Below, in pieces: positions 27,442 through 38,800 of a DNA stretch of 55,721 nucleotides. Origin of the DNA: Candidatus Rifleibacteriota bacterium (GTDB taxonomy: Bacteria > Riflebacteria > Ozemobacteria > Ozemobacterales > Ozemobacteraceae). The stretch lies in NCBI GenBank assembly GCA_029564115.1, contig JAKQQP010000227.1:1-55721 (forward strand). The letters run 5' to 3'. Position numbers and translations under genes: made by a program. How positions within the stretch are numbered: the stretch's first letter is position 1; every line of letters begins with the position of its first letter. Under the pieces are notes generated by a model. That model made no database searches. It saw only the letters and a program-made list of their open reading frames with translations, and had not been told where the DNA came from.

Positions 27442-27981
27442 ATGAAAAAGTCCATCATAAGTAAATTTGCGGTTTTTTCTCTGCTGTCGGCTATTATTGC
27501 ATTTTCGGTTTCTGATTCTTTGCGGGCGGCGCTTTTTGAGCAAAGTGACATTTCCGCCGGTGAACAGGGGCGTCTTATTCTCGAACGGCGTCAGGCCGAT
27601 GACAGCTTTGCCCGTTTTGACCGGGTTTTGCTGGTAAACGGCAGCGATACCATCGAAGTTTTTGCCTCAGAGGGCCGCGCTATCGAGCAGGTCTTCGAAG
27701 AAGATCTCGACCTCGACGGTAGCAAAGAGATTCTGATTCAGATGGATCTCGGCGGCTCAGGCGGTTTTAAAGAATTTGCTCTGCTGCGGAACATCGACGG
27801 AAACTACACCCCGATCTGGGAAGAATCAGGTTTCTGCGCCGGCAACGCCATTGTCGAAGACCGCGAAGGCTCAGGCCGGCCCAATCTGTATATCGAATAC
27901 GCCGACACCGAAGTCACCCCCGTTCGCGAAAAAACTGCGGTATTCACCCTCGAAAACGGCGAACTCAAAAGAGTCGAATAA
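27442..27981 (+). CDS. small secreted protein with an FG-GAP/VCBS-like segment
   Basis: This 179-residue protein starts with a clear signal peptide (MKKSIISKF, hydrophobic core, LRAA). Around residue 90 the sequence DLDLDGSKEILIQ resembles the calcium-binding loop of FG-GAP or VCBS repeats, and the following part is rich in beta-strand patterns. I do not recognise a named family. The start at 27442 follows GAGGAA and lies 10 bp after the transglycosylase gene; an open upstream extension to 27361 overlaps that gene and is rejected. Confidence 0.65.
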   Translation: MKKSIISKFAVFSLLSAIIAFSVSDSLRAALFEQSDISAGEQGRLILERRQADDSFARFDRVLLVNGSDTIEVFASEGRAIEQVFEEDLDLDGSKEILIQMDLGGSGGFKEFALLRNIDGNYTPIWEESGFCAGNAIVEDREGSGRPNLYIEYADTEVTPVREKTAVFTLENGELKRVE

Positions 27982-28192
27982 AAGAGAGTTTTTGCTTCAG
28001 CAAAAGCCCGATTTGCCTGCAACAAAATTTTTGTTACACTTGAGCTGCGCGTAAAAAATGGTAATTGCGACGATGGTGGTGACGAGCAATCTTTCCAATA
28101 ACGGGCTTACCGCGTTGAAACATTGTTGGCAATGGCAGCGGTTCGTACACTCAGCCCCAGAATCAGCCAAATGATAAAGTTTGGTTCATTCT

Positions 28193-28330
28193 GACTATTT
28201 AAGCAGTTTTAACCGACATCTTGACTTGTTGCCGTCACTATCGCATCGACGTGGCCTGGCAGTAGCACGAACCGCTTCGCCTACAGTGACAATTGCCTTC
28301 CCGGCCTGCTTTCTATGCACTATTCTACCG
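28193..28330. repeat. dispersed intergenic element, copy 2
   Basis: This diverged copy of the element at 26081-26305 keeps the blocks ACTATTTAAGCAGTTTTAAC, CGCTTCGCC...CAGTGACAATTG and GGCCTGCTTTCTATGCAC. No gene is seen between 27982 and 28704 apart from repeats; a TTTTGCT-TC-AGCAAAA hairpin at 27990-28005 is a weak possible terminator. Confidence 0.6.
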
Positions 28331-28360
28331 GTTGCCGGCGTAATGTCCCTTTTCTTTCTT

Positions 28361-28640
<280 letters not shown>

Positions 28641-28704
28641 TGGTGGCTTGTACTGACATCAGTTTCGTGATAAGGTTGACGCGAAACCGCAGGAGGTGGC
28701 CCAC

Positions 28705-29751
28705 ATGGCAGAGGACATCACAAACAACGTTGTAACCCAGCCCGCGCCCGAAAAGAAAATTGACGAAGTCAAAGCGCTGGCTGACATAAAAAACGCTCAC
28801 AAAAAGATTCTTGCCGAGATCAGCAAAGTTTTCATCGGCCAGACAAAAGTAGTCGAAGAAGTTCTCTATGCCATTTTTGCTCAGGGCCACGTTTTGCTGA
28901 TCGGCGTGCCCGGTCTGGGCAAAACTCTTCTGGTCAACAGTCTGGCGCAGCTGCTCGACCTGCAGTTCAAGCGTGTTCAGTTTACGCCTGATCTGATGCC
29001 CACCGACATTATTGGCACTGAAATTATCGAAGAAAACATGAAGACTGGCGAACGCCATTTCCGCTTCGTTAAAGGGCCTTTGTTCACTCAGATTCTACTT
29101 GCCGACGAAATCAACCGTATACCGCCCAAGACGCAGGCGGCACTGCTGCAGGCCATGCAGGAACGCAGGATTACCAGCGGCAGCACTACTTATAAGCTCG
29201 AAGAGCCGTTTTTCGTGCTGGCCACCCAGAACCCGATCGAGCAGGAAGGCACTTACCCGCTTCCTGAAGCGCAGCTTGACCGCTTTATGTTCAACGTGCG
29301 CATGGAATACCCGCCTCTCGAAGAAGAAATTACCATGGTCAGAGCCACTACCGGCGGAGTTGTCGGTAGTTTGAACCCGGTACTCGATGGCGAGCGCATC
29401 AGAGAATTGCAGGAAATCGTCAGACGCGTGCCTGTTTCCGACAGGGTTATTCGTTATGCGGTTTCGATTGCAGAAGCAACCAGGCCGGGCCGCGAAAAGT
29501 CGCTTGATTTCGTGAACGATTACATTACCTGGGGCGCCGGGCCGCGTGCCAGCCAGTATCTGATTCTCGGGGCCAAGTCGAGAGCTGTTCTGCAGGGCCG
29601 ATTTTATGTGGCCTGTGAAGATATCAGAGCGTTGGCTTATGCGGTGTTGCGGCACAGAATTATGCTGAATTTCAGCGCTGAAGCCGAGGGCATTTCTGCT
29701 GATACCATTATTGAAAAATTGCTGAAGGCTGTTCCGGAGCCGGCGGCCTGA
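28705..29751 (+). CDS. MoxR family AAA+ ATPase
   Basis: This 348-residue cytoplasmic ATPase has Walker A GVPGLGKT near residue 67, Walker B LLADEINR near residue 132, and the typical TQNPIEQEGTYPLPEAQLDRF sensor region near residue 175. MoxR proteins act as chaperone-like ATPases that mature or control partner vWA proteins. The ATG at 28705 is eight nt after AGGAGG. It heads a twelve-gene operon whose next three products all carry vWA-type MIDAS motifs, which matches this known partnership. Confidence 0.95.
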   Translation: MAEDITNNVVTQPAPEKKIDEVKALADIKNAHKKILAEISKVFIGQTKVVEEVLYAIFAQGHVLLIGVPGLGKTLLVNSLAQLLDLQFKRVQFTPDLMPTDIIGTEIIEENMKTGERHFRFVKGPLFTQILLADEINRIPPKTQAALLQAMQERRITSGSTTYKLEEPFFVLATQNPIEQEGTYPLPEAQLDRFMFNVRMEYPPLEEEITMVRATTGGVVGSLNPVLDGERIRELQEIVRRVPVSDRVIRYAVSIAEATRPGREKSLDFVNDYITWGAGPRASQYLILGAKSRAVLQGRFYVACEDIRALAYAVLRHRIMLNFSAEAEGISADTIIEKLLKAVPEPAA

Positions 29752-29800
29752 TGAGGCTTTGCAACCAGAAACCGACTGTTACAGGATGAGCTGAAGGCAA

Positions 29801-30715
29801 ATGGATAAAACTCGACGGATTTCAAGATTTCTCGACCCGGAACTGCTTGCTTCGCTTTCTTCGATGGAAATCAAGGCGAGGACTGTCGTCGAGGGCATGG
29901 TTGAAGGTCTGCATAAAAGCCCGTTCAAGGGTTTTAACGTCGAGTTTTCTGAATACCGGCAGTATGTGCCGGGCGACCCGCTCAAAGACATCGACTGGAA
30001 GGTTTATGCCCGCACCGACAAGTTCTACATCAAGGAACACGAAGAAGAAACCAACCTGTCTGGTTATCTGGTTTTAGATACCAGCGGTTCGATGGCTTAC
30101 AAAGGTGCCGGCAGCCTGAGCAAGATAGATTATGCCTCGACTCTGGCAGCCTCACTTGCTTATCTGATGCTGAAACAGCAGGATTCAGTCGGCCTGGTTA
30201 CTTTTGCCGACGGTCTGCGCAAGATGATCAGGCCCCGCACCGGTATGGCTCATCTGAAAGCCGTATGCAACGAGCTTGAAGCTACAAAGGCCTGTGCGAC
30301 AACCGATATCGGTGAAAGTCTCGATATGGTCGGCCAGAGCATGAAAAAGCGCGGCATTTTCATATTGTTTTCAGATCTGATGGACAACGCTGACATTATC
30401 ATCAAAAAGCTGCGACAGTTGCGCAGTCGTCGGCATGAAATCGTGCTTTACCACGTTCTCGATCGCGACGAAATCAGCTTTCCCTTCGACGATACCACGA
30501 TTTTTCAAGATCTCGAAGACCGCAGCGAAATTACTACCGATGCTTTCACTCTGCGCAGCGAATATCTGAAGCGGGTGCGCGGTCTGATGAATACGTTCAG
30601 GTCGGCCTTACGAAAATCAGGCATCGACTATCTGGTTGCTGACACTTCTACGCCTCTCGAGGCCAATCTGCGCAGCTTCTTCACTCGCCGTCAGGCCGTC
30701 AGCGAAAGGCTATAA
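29801..30715 (+). CDS. DUF58 domain protein with vWA-like MIDAS
   Basis: This 304-residue protein has the DUF58 hallmark FSEYRQYVPGDPLKDIDWKVYARTD split over residues 48-75, followed by a vWA-type fold with the MIDAS motif DTSGSM at about residue 93. DUF58 proteins are the usual direct partners of MoxR ATPases. No membrane segment is evident. It is 49 bp after moxR and 3 bp before the next gene. Confidence 0.92.
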   Translation: MDKTRRISRFLDPELLASLSSMEIKARTVVEGMVEGLHKSPFKGFNVEFSEYRQYVPGDPLKDIDWKVYARTDKFYIKEHEEETNLSGYLVLDTSGSMAYKGAGSLSKIDYASTLAASLAYLMLKQQDSVGLVTFADGLRKMIRPRTGMAHLKAVCNELEATKACATTDIGESLDMVGQSMKKRGIFILFSDLMDNADIIIKKLRQLRSRRHEIVLYHVLDRDEISFPFDDTTIFQDLEDRSEITTDAFTLRSEYLKRVRGLMNTFRSALRKSGIDYLVADTSTPLEANLRSFFTRRQAVSERL

Positions 30716-30718
30716 ACC

Positions 30719-32860
30719 ATGAGTTTCATCAGCCCCTGGTTTTTGTTAGGCCTGCTCGGCATCGCGGTGCCGGTGTATCTGCATCTGTATTATCGCAAAA
30801 CACCGGTGCGCAAAGAGTTTCCGAGCTTGCGGCTGATCAAGCTTTCGGTCGAATACGTCGCCCGTCGTCGGAAAATGCGCAATCTGCTGCTGTTGCTGTT
30901 GCGGGTGCTGGCGGTGATTCTGGTGGTTATGGCTCTGGCACGGCCATTCGTCGGGCAAAGTGCCGGCGCTTCGACTGCTTCGACAACACCCGCAGCTTTT
31001 GTCGTTCTGCTCGATAACTCGATGTCGATGGGCAGCAGTCACCAGGGTATTTCGATCTATAACACTGCCCGTTCACGCGCTCTCGAGATTCTCGACCAGA
31101 TGAATGCCGAAGACCGGGCCACCGTCGGCTTGATCAACGACCCGGGCCGACTTATTTTTCCGCAGCTGACCTGGGATACGGAAACTCTGAAAAAGAGCAT
31201 CGCCAACGCGCCGCTCAGCATGGCCGGCACCAATCTGGCATCTTCGATACTGCCGGCCCTGGAAATTCTGGCACCGCTCAAAAATTACCGCCGGGCGATT
31301 TATGTTGTGACAGACATGACAGAATCTGCCTGGCAGCCTTTTATTGAAAAGTATGACCTCGCCAGAGTTGAAGCTGGCATTGACCTGGTAATGGTGCCGG
31401 TTGGCGGTACTGCCCCAGAGAATGTCGCTCTGACCGGCCTGGAAGTGGATGCGCCGGTTATCATGACTGGCCGCAAAGTGCCGTTGCGTGCCAAAGTTGC
31501 CAATTATTCGGGGCGGGCCCGCAAAGTCCGACTCACTGTTTCTCTGAACGGCGAGCGAAAATACGATTCTGAAGTGGAAGTCGAAGCTGGTCAGGAAAAA
31601 GAAACGACTATCGATGTCGTTTTTACGCGCACCGGCATGAACCATCTGATTGCCGCATTGCCAGCCGATGCCATGCCTTATGATGACGAGCGTCATCTGG
31701 CTCTGCGCGTATTCGAGCCGTGCCGCATACTGGTAATCAAGCCCGAAAATCTGCCGGGGCAGCCCGAAAACCGCGAGGATATTTTTGTCAGATTTGCTCT
31801 AAACCCCTTGAATAAAAGCAAAGAAAATAACTTTGTCGTTGAATCCCGTGGCACAAGCGAAGTGAACAATCTTGACCTCAAAAACTACGCGGCTGTGGTA
31901 ATGCTCAACCAGCGCCATCTCGATTTGAATTTCGTGAAGCGCCTCTCTGAATACCTGCTGAGTGGCGGTAATCTGATAACTTTTCTAGGCGACCGTATCG
32001 AGCCCGAATGGTATAACAGACATCTTGTCGATGAGCAGGGCAGCGGCTATCTTCTGCCGGCACGGGTGTTCAAAAGAGTTGGCAATGCAGTCAGCAAGAC
32101 GATCGGTTACCAGCTGACCGATCTTGATGCCGGGCACCCGGCTTTCAGTATTTTTGCGCGTGACGGTAACGGCGACCCTGGCCGAGCGCAGATTTATGAA
32201 TTTTTCCAGGTGCGCCCAAACCCCGGAGCACTGATTTTGAGCCGTATGAGCCATGGTCTGCCGGGTATTGTCGAGGAAAAGCGCGGGCGCGGGCGCTCGA
32301 TGCTCGTGACCTTCTCTGCCGATACTTCCTGGTCGACCTGGCCGGTGCGGCCAACCTGGCTGCCATTTCTGCATCAGACTTTGATCGCGATGATTACCAG
32401 CGGCGATCTGAATATTGGCGGCATCAGGCCGGGCATGCCTGTTTCGGCGACCATAAGTGCAGAAGCCAACGATAAAATTATACTCAAACTGCCCGACGGC
32501 AGCGAAAAAACCGTTTCTACTCAGGCGGCGGCTCAGGGTTTGATTCATTTCAGCAGCCGCGATACCGACCAACCGGGCTATTACGAAATAAGCAGTTCCG
32601 GTGGCCGAAAACTTGTGGGTGCTTTCGCAGTCAACCCACCTCCCGAAGAAAGCCGACTCGAACGTATCAATCTCAGAAAGATTCCGCGTTTTATACCTCT
32701 GGCACACGAAGTGGGGCAGGGCCGAAGTGTCAAAGAAAAAGTGGCGCTGCTGCGTGACGGCTACGATTTGAGCGGTGCCGCTCTGCTGCTTCTGGCACTG
32801 CTTGCCGTTTTTGAAAGCTGGCTTGCCAACCGCCCGGCGGCCAGAAAAGCCGAGGTTTGA
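30719..32860 (+). CDS. BatA-type membrane protein with vWA domain
   Basis: This 713-residue protein begins with the BatA (aerotolerance regulator N-terminal) region: a helix at about 5-25, then FPSLRLIK and a second helix near 57-78. A vWA domain follows with the MIDAS motif DNSMS near residue 100. The middle has a beta-sandwich-like stretch and a GATase-like region (LLSGGNLITFLGDR). A final hydrophobic helix lies near residue 690. The long part between helices should lie in the periplasm. The Bat operon is linked to stress tolerance in Bacteroides and Leptospira, but the role here is not known. Confidence 0.88.
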   Translation: MSFISPWFLLGLLGIAVPVYLHLYYRKTPVRKEFPSLRLIKLSVEYVARRRKMRNLLLLLLRVLAVILVVMALARPFVGQSAGASTASTTPAAFVVLLDNSMSMGSSHQGISIYNTARSRALEILDQMNAEDRATVGLINDPGRLIFPQLTWDTETLKKSIANAPLSMAGTNLASSILPALEILAPLKNYRRAIYVVTDMTESAWQPFIEKYDLARVEAGIDLVMVPVGGTAPENVALTGLEVDAPVIMTGRKVPLRAKVANYSGRARKVRLTVSLNGERKYDSEVEVEAGQEKETTIDVVFTRTGMNHLIAALPADAMPYDDERHLALRVFEPCRILVIKPENLPGQPENREDIFVRFALNPLNKSKENNFVVESRGTSEVNNLDLKNYAAVVMLNQRHLDLNFVKRLSEYLLSGGNLITFLGDRIEPEWYNRHLVDEQGSGYLLPARVFKRVGNAVSKTIGYQLTDLDAGHPAFSIFARDGNGDPGRAQIYEFFQVRPNPGALILSRMSHGLPGIVEEKRGRGRSMLVTFSADTSWSTWPVRPTWLPFLHQTLIAMITSGDLNIGGIRPGMPVSATISAEANDKIILKLPDGSEKTVSTQAAAQGLIHFSSRDTDQPGYYEISSSGGRKLVGAFAVNPPPEESRLERINLRKIPRFIPLAHEVGQGRSVKEKVALLRDGYDLSGAALLLLALLAVFESWLANRPAARKAEV

Positions 32861-32866
32861 TAAAAA

Positions 32867-35131
32867 ATGTTTATTTTAAAATTACTTGGTTTCAATCCTG
32901 GCCCGATTCGCGCCATAGACAAGATCGCAATTCATCTTGGCTGGGGTTGGGCCGGTCTGATTCTGGCTCTGTTGGCAATGCTTCCTTTCGTCTGGTGGTC
33001 ATACCGCTGTGAAGGAAAAAGTGTGCCGGCAAAAATGCGGCGCCGGCTCCTGCTGCTGCGCCTGAGCTGGACAACTCTGCTGGCGATACTTCTTACCGGA
33101 CCGATTCTGGTTATTTCCGGATGGATTCCGCAAAAAAACCGGCTGGCGGTGCTGCTCGACACTTCCAGGAGCATGGGCATAAAATTTCAGGGCGAAAGTC
33201 GTATCGAGCGTGTCAAAAAACTTTTTGCCGGCGGCTTTCTCAATAAAATTGCCGATAAAACCGGCATTTTTCCAGAAGTTTTCAGCTTTGCCGACAACGT
33301 TTCTCCCCTTTCGCGCCAGGAAATTGACCAGTTCAGCATTACAGCCGACGGTAACCAGACCGATATCAGCGGCGCTGTTCGTAACGTCGCGGGCAACCTT
33401 GGTGAAGGCAGCCTGCTTGGCCTGATCATGCTCACCGATGGTGTCAGCACCAGCGGCGAAAACCCGCTCACCGCGTTGAGCAACATGCGAACTCCGGTTT
33501 ATTTTATCGCCCCCGGCGCAGATGGCGAATCCCCCGATCTGGCTCTGCATCTGCCGAGGCCGCCGGCGCTTGGCTACCTGAATTCCAGTGTCAGGGTCAG
33601 GGGCGAAGTCAGTCTGCACAGACTTGCCACGCAGTCTGTAGAAATAAAGGTGCTGCGTGATGGCGAGCCATTCGCTACTGCCGTGGCCACCTTTTCTGAA
33701 GATGCCGGTCGTGCGCCTTTTGCGTTTACCATTCCGTGCGATACCGAAGGTAACTTTCGTTTTGAGCTCAGCATACCGGGAGTCGCCGATGAACTGACCG
33801 CTGACAACAATACCGCCGGGTTTCTGCTGAAAGTGGTGCGCGAAAGACTGAATGTTCTGGCCGTCAGTGGCCACCCCAACTGGGATATGAAATTCATCGG
33901 CAATGCTCTGGCGATAGATCCGAATGCCCACATGGTTCACTGGTTGAGAATTCGCGATGACCGCTGGGTATGTTCTCGTGATCTGCAGCCTGAAAGAGCC
34001 GTCAATGTGCCGCAGTTTGCCGAAGACCTCAAAAATGCCGATGTTCTGGTGCTCAACGGGGTTTCTCACCGGTTTTTGCAGGCGCTTGAAGGCGAAATAA
34101 TCAGAAGGCTGGAAGCCGGCAGTCTTGGTATGCTGGTTTTGCCTGCGAATAGAAGCTTTGCCGAACTTGGCTACACTGGAACAGCTATCGAAGCCAGATT
34201 GCCGGTGGTGCCGGGGCGCGAGCTGTGGCGCGGTAATCCGGGTAACATGGTTCTGCCATCGACCGAAACGCCTTATAACTTTTTGCGGCTGGTCGATGAC
34301 CCGGTGCAGAACGTCGAATTTTTTGCAACTTTGCCTAAATTCGATGGTCTATATGAATATGACAGCATAAAACCGGGTTCTGAAATACTTTTGAATTCGA
34401 CAGTGCGCGGCAGCTCGGATCTCTTGCCGTTTATGTTGCAGTGCCGGGCTGGTCAGGGCCACATCATCATGTTTACCGGTGGGCCCTTGTGGCCAAACGG
34501 TTTCAGGCTCGTGCCCACCGACCGGGGCTTTTCGCCTTTCTCGGCCATGCTGGTGAACATGTTCAAGTGGCTTGCCAACAGACGCGAAGATGCCCAGGTC
34601 AGCATCGATCTGCCTTCATCACGCGGTTATGTCGGCCAGGCAAGCAACATTCGTGTCTGGGTGCTCGACAGCAAAAACCAGCTGCAGGCGAATGCCCAGG
34701 TCATGCTGACCTTACGGGATGAAAAAGGCAGCGCCAGCAGTCTGCCTTGCATCGAAACTTCAGAGCGTGGCTGTTATGAAGCGGCATTTGTGCCAGCTTT
34801 GAGGGGGCTTTACCAGATCGAGGCTGAGGCGCGGTATCAGGGTCGTGAGCTTGGTCGTGCCAGCAGCGAAATGCTTGTCGAAATGCCCACTGCCGAGTTT
34901 GACGACCCGGTCATTAAAGAAGCTTTGATGCGCCAGCTTGCCAGTGAGACCGCCGGGCTGTTTGCAGGCGATAACGAGTCTGATAAAATCATCGCCGCTA
35001 TTGACGCAGTTCCGGGGCAAAAACTTGAAAGTCGTAGCGCCGATCTGCGTGACAGCTGGCTGCTGTTGCTCGTTCTTCTCGTTCTACCCATGATTGAATG
35101 GTATCTGCGGCGCACCGGAGGTCTGAGCTGA
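32867..35131 (+). CDS. membrane protein with vWA and glutamine amidotransferase-like regions
   Basis: This 754-residue protein has two N-terminal helices (about 22-45 and 60-82), a vWA-type MIDAS motif DTSRSM near residue 98, then a region similar to the putative GATase-like domains of this operon type (DVLVLNGVSHRFLQ, LGMLVLPANRSF), and a C-terminal helix (SWLLLLVLLVLPMIEW). It resembles the large vWA/GATase-like proteins that sit between BatA and DUF4159 in planctomycete-type operons. It starts 6 bp after BatA and overlaps the next gene at TGATG. Confidence 0.8.
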   Translation: MFILKLLGFNPGPIRAIDKIAIHLGWGWAGLILALLAMLPFVWWSYRCEGKSVPAKMRRRLLLLRLSWTTLLAILLTGPILVISGWIPQKNRLAVLLDTSRSMGIKFQGESRIERVKKLFAGGFLNKIADKTGIFPEVFSFADNVSPLSRQEIDQFSITADGNQTDISGAVRNVAGNLGEGSLLGLIMLTDGVSTSGENPLTALSNMRTPVYFIAPGADGESPDLALHLPRPPALGYLNSSVRVRGEVSLHRLATQSVEIKVLRDGEPFATAVATFSEDAGRAPFAFTIPCDTEGNFRFELSIPGVADELTADNNTAGFLLKVVRERLNVLAVSGHPNWDMKFIGNALAIDPNAHMVHWLRIRDDRWVCSRDLQPERAVNVPQFAEDLKNADVLVLNGVSHRFLQALEGEIIRRLEAGSLGMLVLPANRSFAELGYTGTAIEARLPVVPGRELWRGNPGNMVLPSTETPYNFLRLVDDPVQNVEFFATLPKFDGLYEYDSIKPGSEILLNSTVRGSSDLLPFMLQCRAGQGHIIMFTGGPLWPNGFRLVPTDRGFSPFSAMLVNMFKWLANRREDAQVSIDLPSSRGYVGQASNIRVWVLDSKNQLQANAQVMLTLRDEKGSASSLPCIETSERGCYEAAFVPALRGLYQIEAEARYQGRELGRASSEMLVEMPTAEFDDPVIKEALMRQLASETAGLFAGDNESDKIIAAIDAVPGQKLESRSADLRDSWLLLLVLLVLPMIEWYLRRTGGLS

Positions 35132-35802
35132 TGTTTAAAAAGCTTGCTTTCTCTGTTGTTGTCGCCCTCTGCTTTTGTTCATCCGCATTGCCGGCTGCTG
35201 AATTCGACCGGCTGGCGATTCCGCGGGTCAAATATGATGGCGGCGGCGACTGGTATGTTGGCCCGACTTCAATGCCGAATCTGTTGAAGCAGGCGGGTGA
35301 ACGGCTCAATATGGCAGTACAGCCCGAAAACATAGCTGTGTCGATTTCTGACCCCGAACTTTTCAGATACCCGATGCTGTTTTTAACGGGGCATGGGCAG
35401 GTGCGCTTCAAAGACCATGATTTGAACACGTTGCTGATTTATCTCGACAATGGTGGCTTTTTGTGGGTTAACGACAGTTATGGCATCGACAAGTTTATCA
35501 GACGCGAGATCAGGCGTCTCTACCCCGACCGTGAACTGGTGCTTCTGCCGCCCGACCACCCCATTTTTGCCATGATGTATGATTTTAAAGACGGGCTGCC
35601 GAAAATTCACGAACACGACGGCAAGCCGCCGGCAGCCTGGGCTCTGTTCGACAAGGGTCGCATGAAGATTCTTTATACTCATGAATCTGACATTGGCGAT
35701 GGTCTCGAAGACGCGGGGGTTCACCCCACCGACACTCCGGAAATCAGGGAAAAAGCCATGCAGATGGCTCTCAATATCCTGGTTTATGCGATGATGCAGT
35801 GA
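35131..35802 (+). CDS. secreted DUF4159 domain protein
   Basis: This 223-residue protein has a signal peptide (FKKLAFSVVVALCFCSSALPAA) followed by a DUF4159 domain with typical segments RVKYDGGGDWYVGP, LFLTGHGQVRF and LDNGGFLWVNDSYG. The domain is thought to have a GATase-like fold without a known reaction. The ATG at 35131 overlaps the previous stop and has GGAGG about nine nt upstream; a longer frame from 35098 is rejected. DUF4159 genes are regular members of MoxR/BatA operons. Confidence 0.88.
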   Translation: MFKKLAFSVVVALCFCSSALPAAEFDRLAIPRVKYDGGGDWYVGPTSMPNLLKQAGERLNMAVQPENIAVSISDPELFRYPMLFLTGHGQVRFKDHDLNTLLIYLDNGGFLWVNDSYGIDKFIRREIRRLYPDRELVLLPPDHPIFAMMYDFKDGLPKIHEHDGKPPAAWALFDKGRMKILYTHESDIGDGLEDAGVHPTDTPEIREKAMQMALNILVYAMMQ

Positions 35803-35811
35803 GGAATCGAG

Positions 35812-38800
35812 ATGCAAAATGACGGCAAACTGAATAATTTTCTGCAAAACTACCAGGCTCTGCGTGAGCGGCTTAACAACACTCTGAAAGCATACCGTTA
35901 CGGCCGGCAGCTGCGGGTGGTCATGAAAAGCGTATTCTGGGCCGGAGTTTCATTTTTTATGGCGTTGCTGGTCTTTCTGCTGGCAGAGCGTACGCCGCTG
36001 CAGTCTGAACACTTCAGAGTTTTCGCCGCGGCAGTTCTTTATTACACGCTTTTCTGGTGGCTGTGGCACGCGTTGACCGCCCTGTTCAACCCGCCGCCCA
36101 CAACCGCTCTGGCAGTAGAAATCGAAAAGTCTACCGGCCGCTTCAATTCGGGGTTGTCCACTGCTGCCGAATTTATCGATACAAGTCGTGCTGCCTCCGA
36201 CGACAGAACTTCTGAGACCATGCGTCGCCTTACAGTGGCTGCGGTAGCCGAAGACCTCGCCGATGACGACGTCAGGGTGTCGCTTAAAATGTTTTCACGG
36301 CGGCAATCGGCTTATGCCACGCTTTTTTTTATTCTGCTGACTGGCGTCTGGTATCTTATTTCTCCCGTCGAAGTTCTTACCGGGGCTCGCAGGTTGATTA
36401 TGCCCTTTGCGGCAATTGCTCCCTGGTCAACACTTGAAATAAAGGTCGAACCCGGGCATGCCCTTGCGGCGATGGGTGATAGCGTCGAAATTGCGGCGAT
36501 ACCCAATCGTCAGGTCAGCGAAGCCGTGATTCTCGAACTTTTTGAACCAGGCTCCAATGAAGGTAATTCGGTTGAGATGTACCCTGATATTGCCGGTGTT
36601 GCTTCAGAAAGCCGCTTTGTCTACACTTTGAATTCTCTGCAGTCGCCCCTCGATTATCAGGTAAAAAGCGAAAAATTCGTTTCACAAAGATTCTCGGTTA
36701 AAGTTGTGCCGCGCCCGCAGATAAGACAGCTGCAGGTCACCCTTTTTCAACCGGCATATGTAGCCACCAGTCCTGTCAGATTGCCGGCCAACACCGGCGA
36801 CGGCGAGGCTCTGACTGATAGTCGCGTCAAAATAGAGGTTGTGGCCGACCAGAAAATTGCTTCTGGCAGTGTTTCGCTGTTGCCTGGCGGGGTGCAGACC
36901 TGCGAAATTCGCAGAGACACCGAATTCAGCCATGATTTTGTGCTTGCTACCGACACCAGTTTTTCGATTTTTATGGCAAACGAAGCTGGTCTGGCAAACG
37001 AAAAGCCCGTTATTTATACACTCAAAGCCAGACATGATGCCTCGCCAACCGTCGAATTGCTCAGGCCGGCTCAGGATATCCCTTTCCCTACCAGTCGCCG
37101 TCTTGATCTCAAAGCTGTTGCCCGTGACGACTATGGGGTCAAAACCATGGTGCTCTATTACAGCGTTGGGGAGCGCAGCTCAATAGTGCCACTAAACATG
37201 AAGTCTGATTTTCGGCCTATGCCGGAATACGAAGTCGAGTTTCCCTGGATGCTCGATACTCTGGCATTGCAGCCAGGCACGCGTGTCAGCTATTTCGTTC
37301 AGGTTGAAGATGCGCGGCAGCCCGCGGCCAACGTCGCTTCGACACCGACATATTTTATCAACATGCCTTCGATGTATGATCTTTATCGCGGGGAAGAAGC
37401 CTCTCACAGCCAGGTCAATGAAGATCTCGAAAAATATCTTGAAAATCAGAAGCTGCGCAAAGAGGCGCTGATGAAGGCCTATGAGCAGGTAAAGCACGAG
37501 GAAAAACTCGATTTCGAAGCTTCACAGGCTATCGAGAAGGCCATCGAGCAAGGCGAAAAGTCGCAACAGGAAGCTCAAAAAATTCTCGAGGATTTCAAAA
37601 AGCTCCAGGAAAGCATGGAGAACAACCCTTTCAGCTCCCCTGAAGCTCTTGAACGCATGCAGAAGGTGAATGAGCTGCTGAACCAGGTGCTCGACGAAGA
37701 AACCAGGCGGATCATGCAGCAGTTGCGTGATTCGCTGCAGGATCTGAAGATCGATCCGAAGGATATCGAAAAATACGAAGAGGCCTTCAAAATGGACGAG
37801 TATCTGAAGGGTCTGGACCGCACCATCGATCTGCTCGAACAGGTTCGTGAACAGCAGAAGTTCAACTCGCTCGCCAACGCTATCGAAGACCTTTTCCGTC
37901 GCCAGCAGCAGATTGCTTCTGAAACCGCCGACCTCAAAGAAAAAATGCAGAACGGCGAATCTGGTGAAGAAGACGAAGCCAGGCTGCAAGATCTGCAGGA
38001 TCAGCAGGAAAAAATCAATCAGGAACTTGAACAGCTGCAGAAACAGGCAGAAGAAATGACGGCCAACCGCAAGAGCGAAGATTACAAGGTCAACCCGATG
38101 CTCGAGGACGTGAAGAATATTCGTGACCGCATGAAGAGCGAAGATTACCAGAAGCAGGGCAATGAAATAAAAGAAGACATGGCGAAAAAGAATCTTGAAT
38201 CGGCTGGAGAAAAGCAGCAGAACATGCTCAAGTTTCTCGAGGCGCTGAAGAAGAATGCCGACCAGATCAGCCAGCAATGCAACAGCTGTGCCGGCAGTCA
38301 GCTCGATTTATCAGCCTATGTGCGCCGGGCTTTGCGGGTGTCGCACGATCAGGAATACCTGCATCGCGAAATCAGCGAAATGCCCGCCCAGTTCATGCGT
38401 GGCCAACAGCCACACATCGAAGGAATTATCGATCAGGTTTCGCTGCTGCAGGTTCTGGTCAAGCAGCAGGGTAATGAGCTTGAATATGATCTTGAAAAGC
38501 TTGTTAAAAGCAGTTTTGCCGTTGATCCAACGGCTGTAGAAGCAATCAAGGGAACGCAGAGGATGTTTGCCGATATCGTTAAAAATCTTGAGGATCGTTC
38601 TCTGGGCCAGGCCTGGGAAGACCAGCAGGAAATTATCAGGCGGTTCAACCGATTGGCGGCAGAGCTGATGCGTGCCCAGGATCAGGCGGGCAACTCGGGT
38701 TCTTCTTCGAACCCTACAGATGCGCTGCAGCAGTTTAAAAACCTTACCAGGCGGCAGCTCAGCCTCTATCAGGAGATGATGAAACGGCAGATGTCGCCAC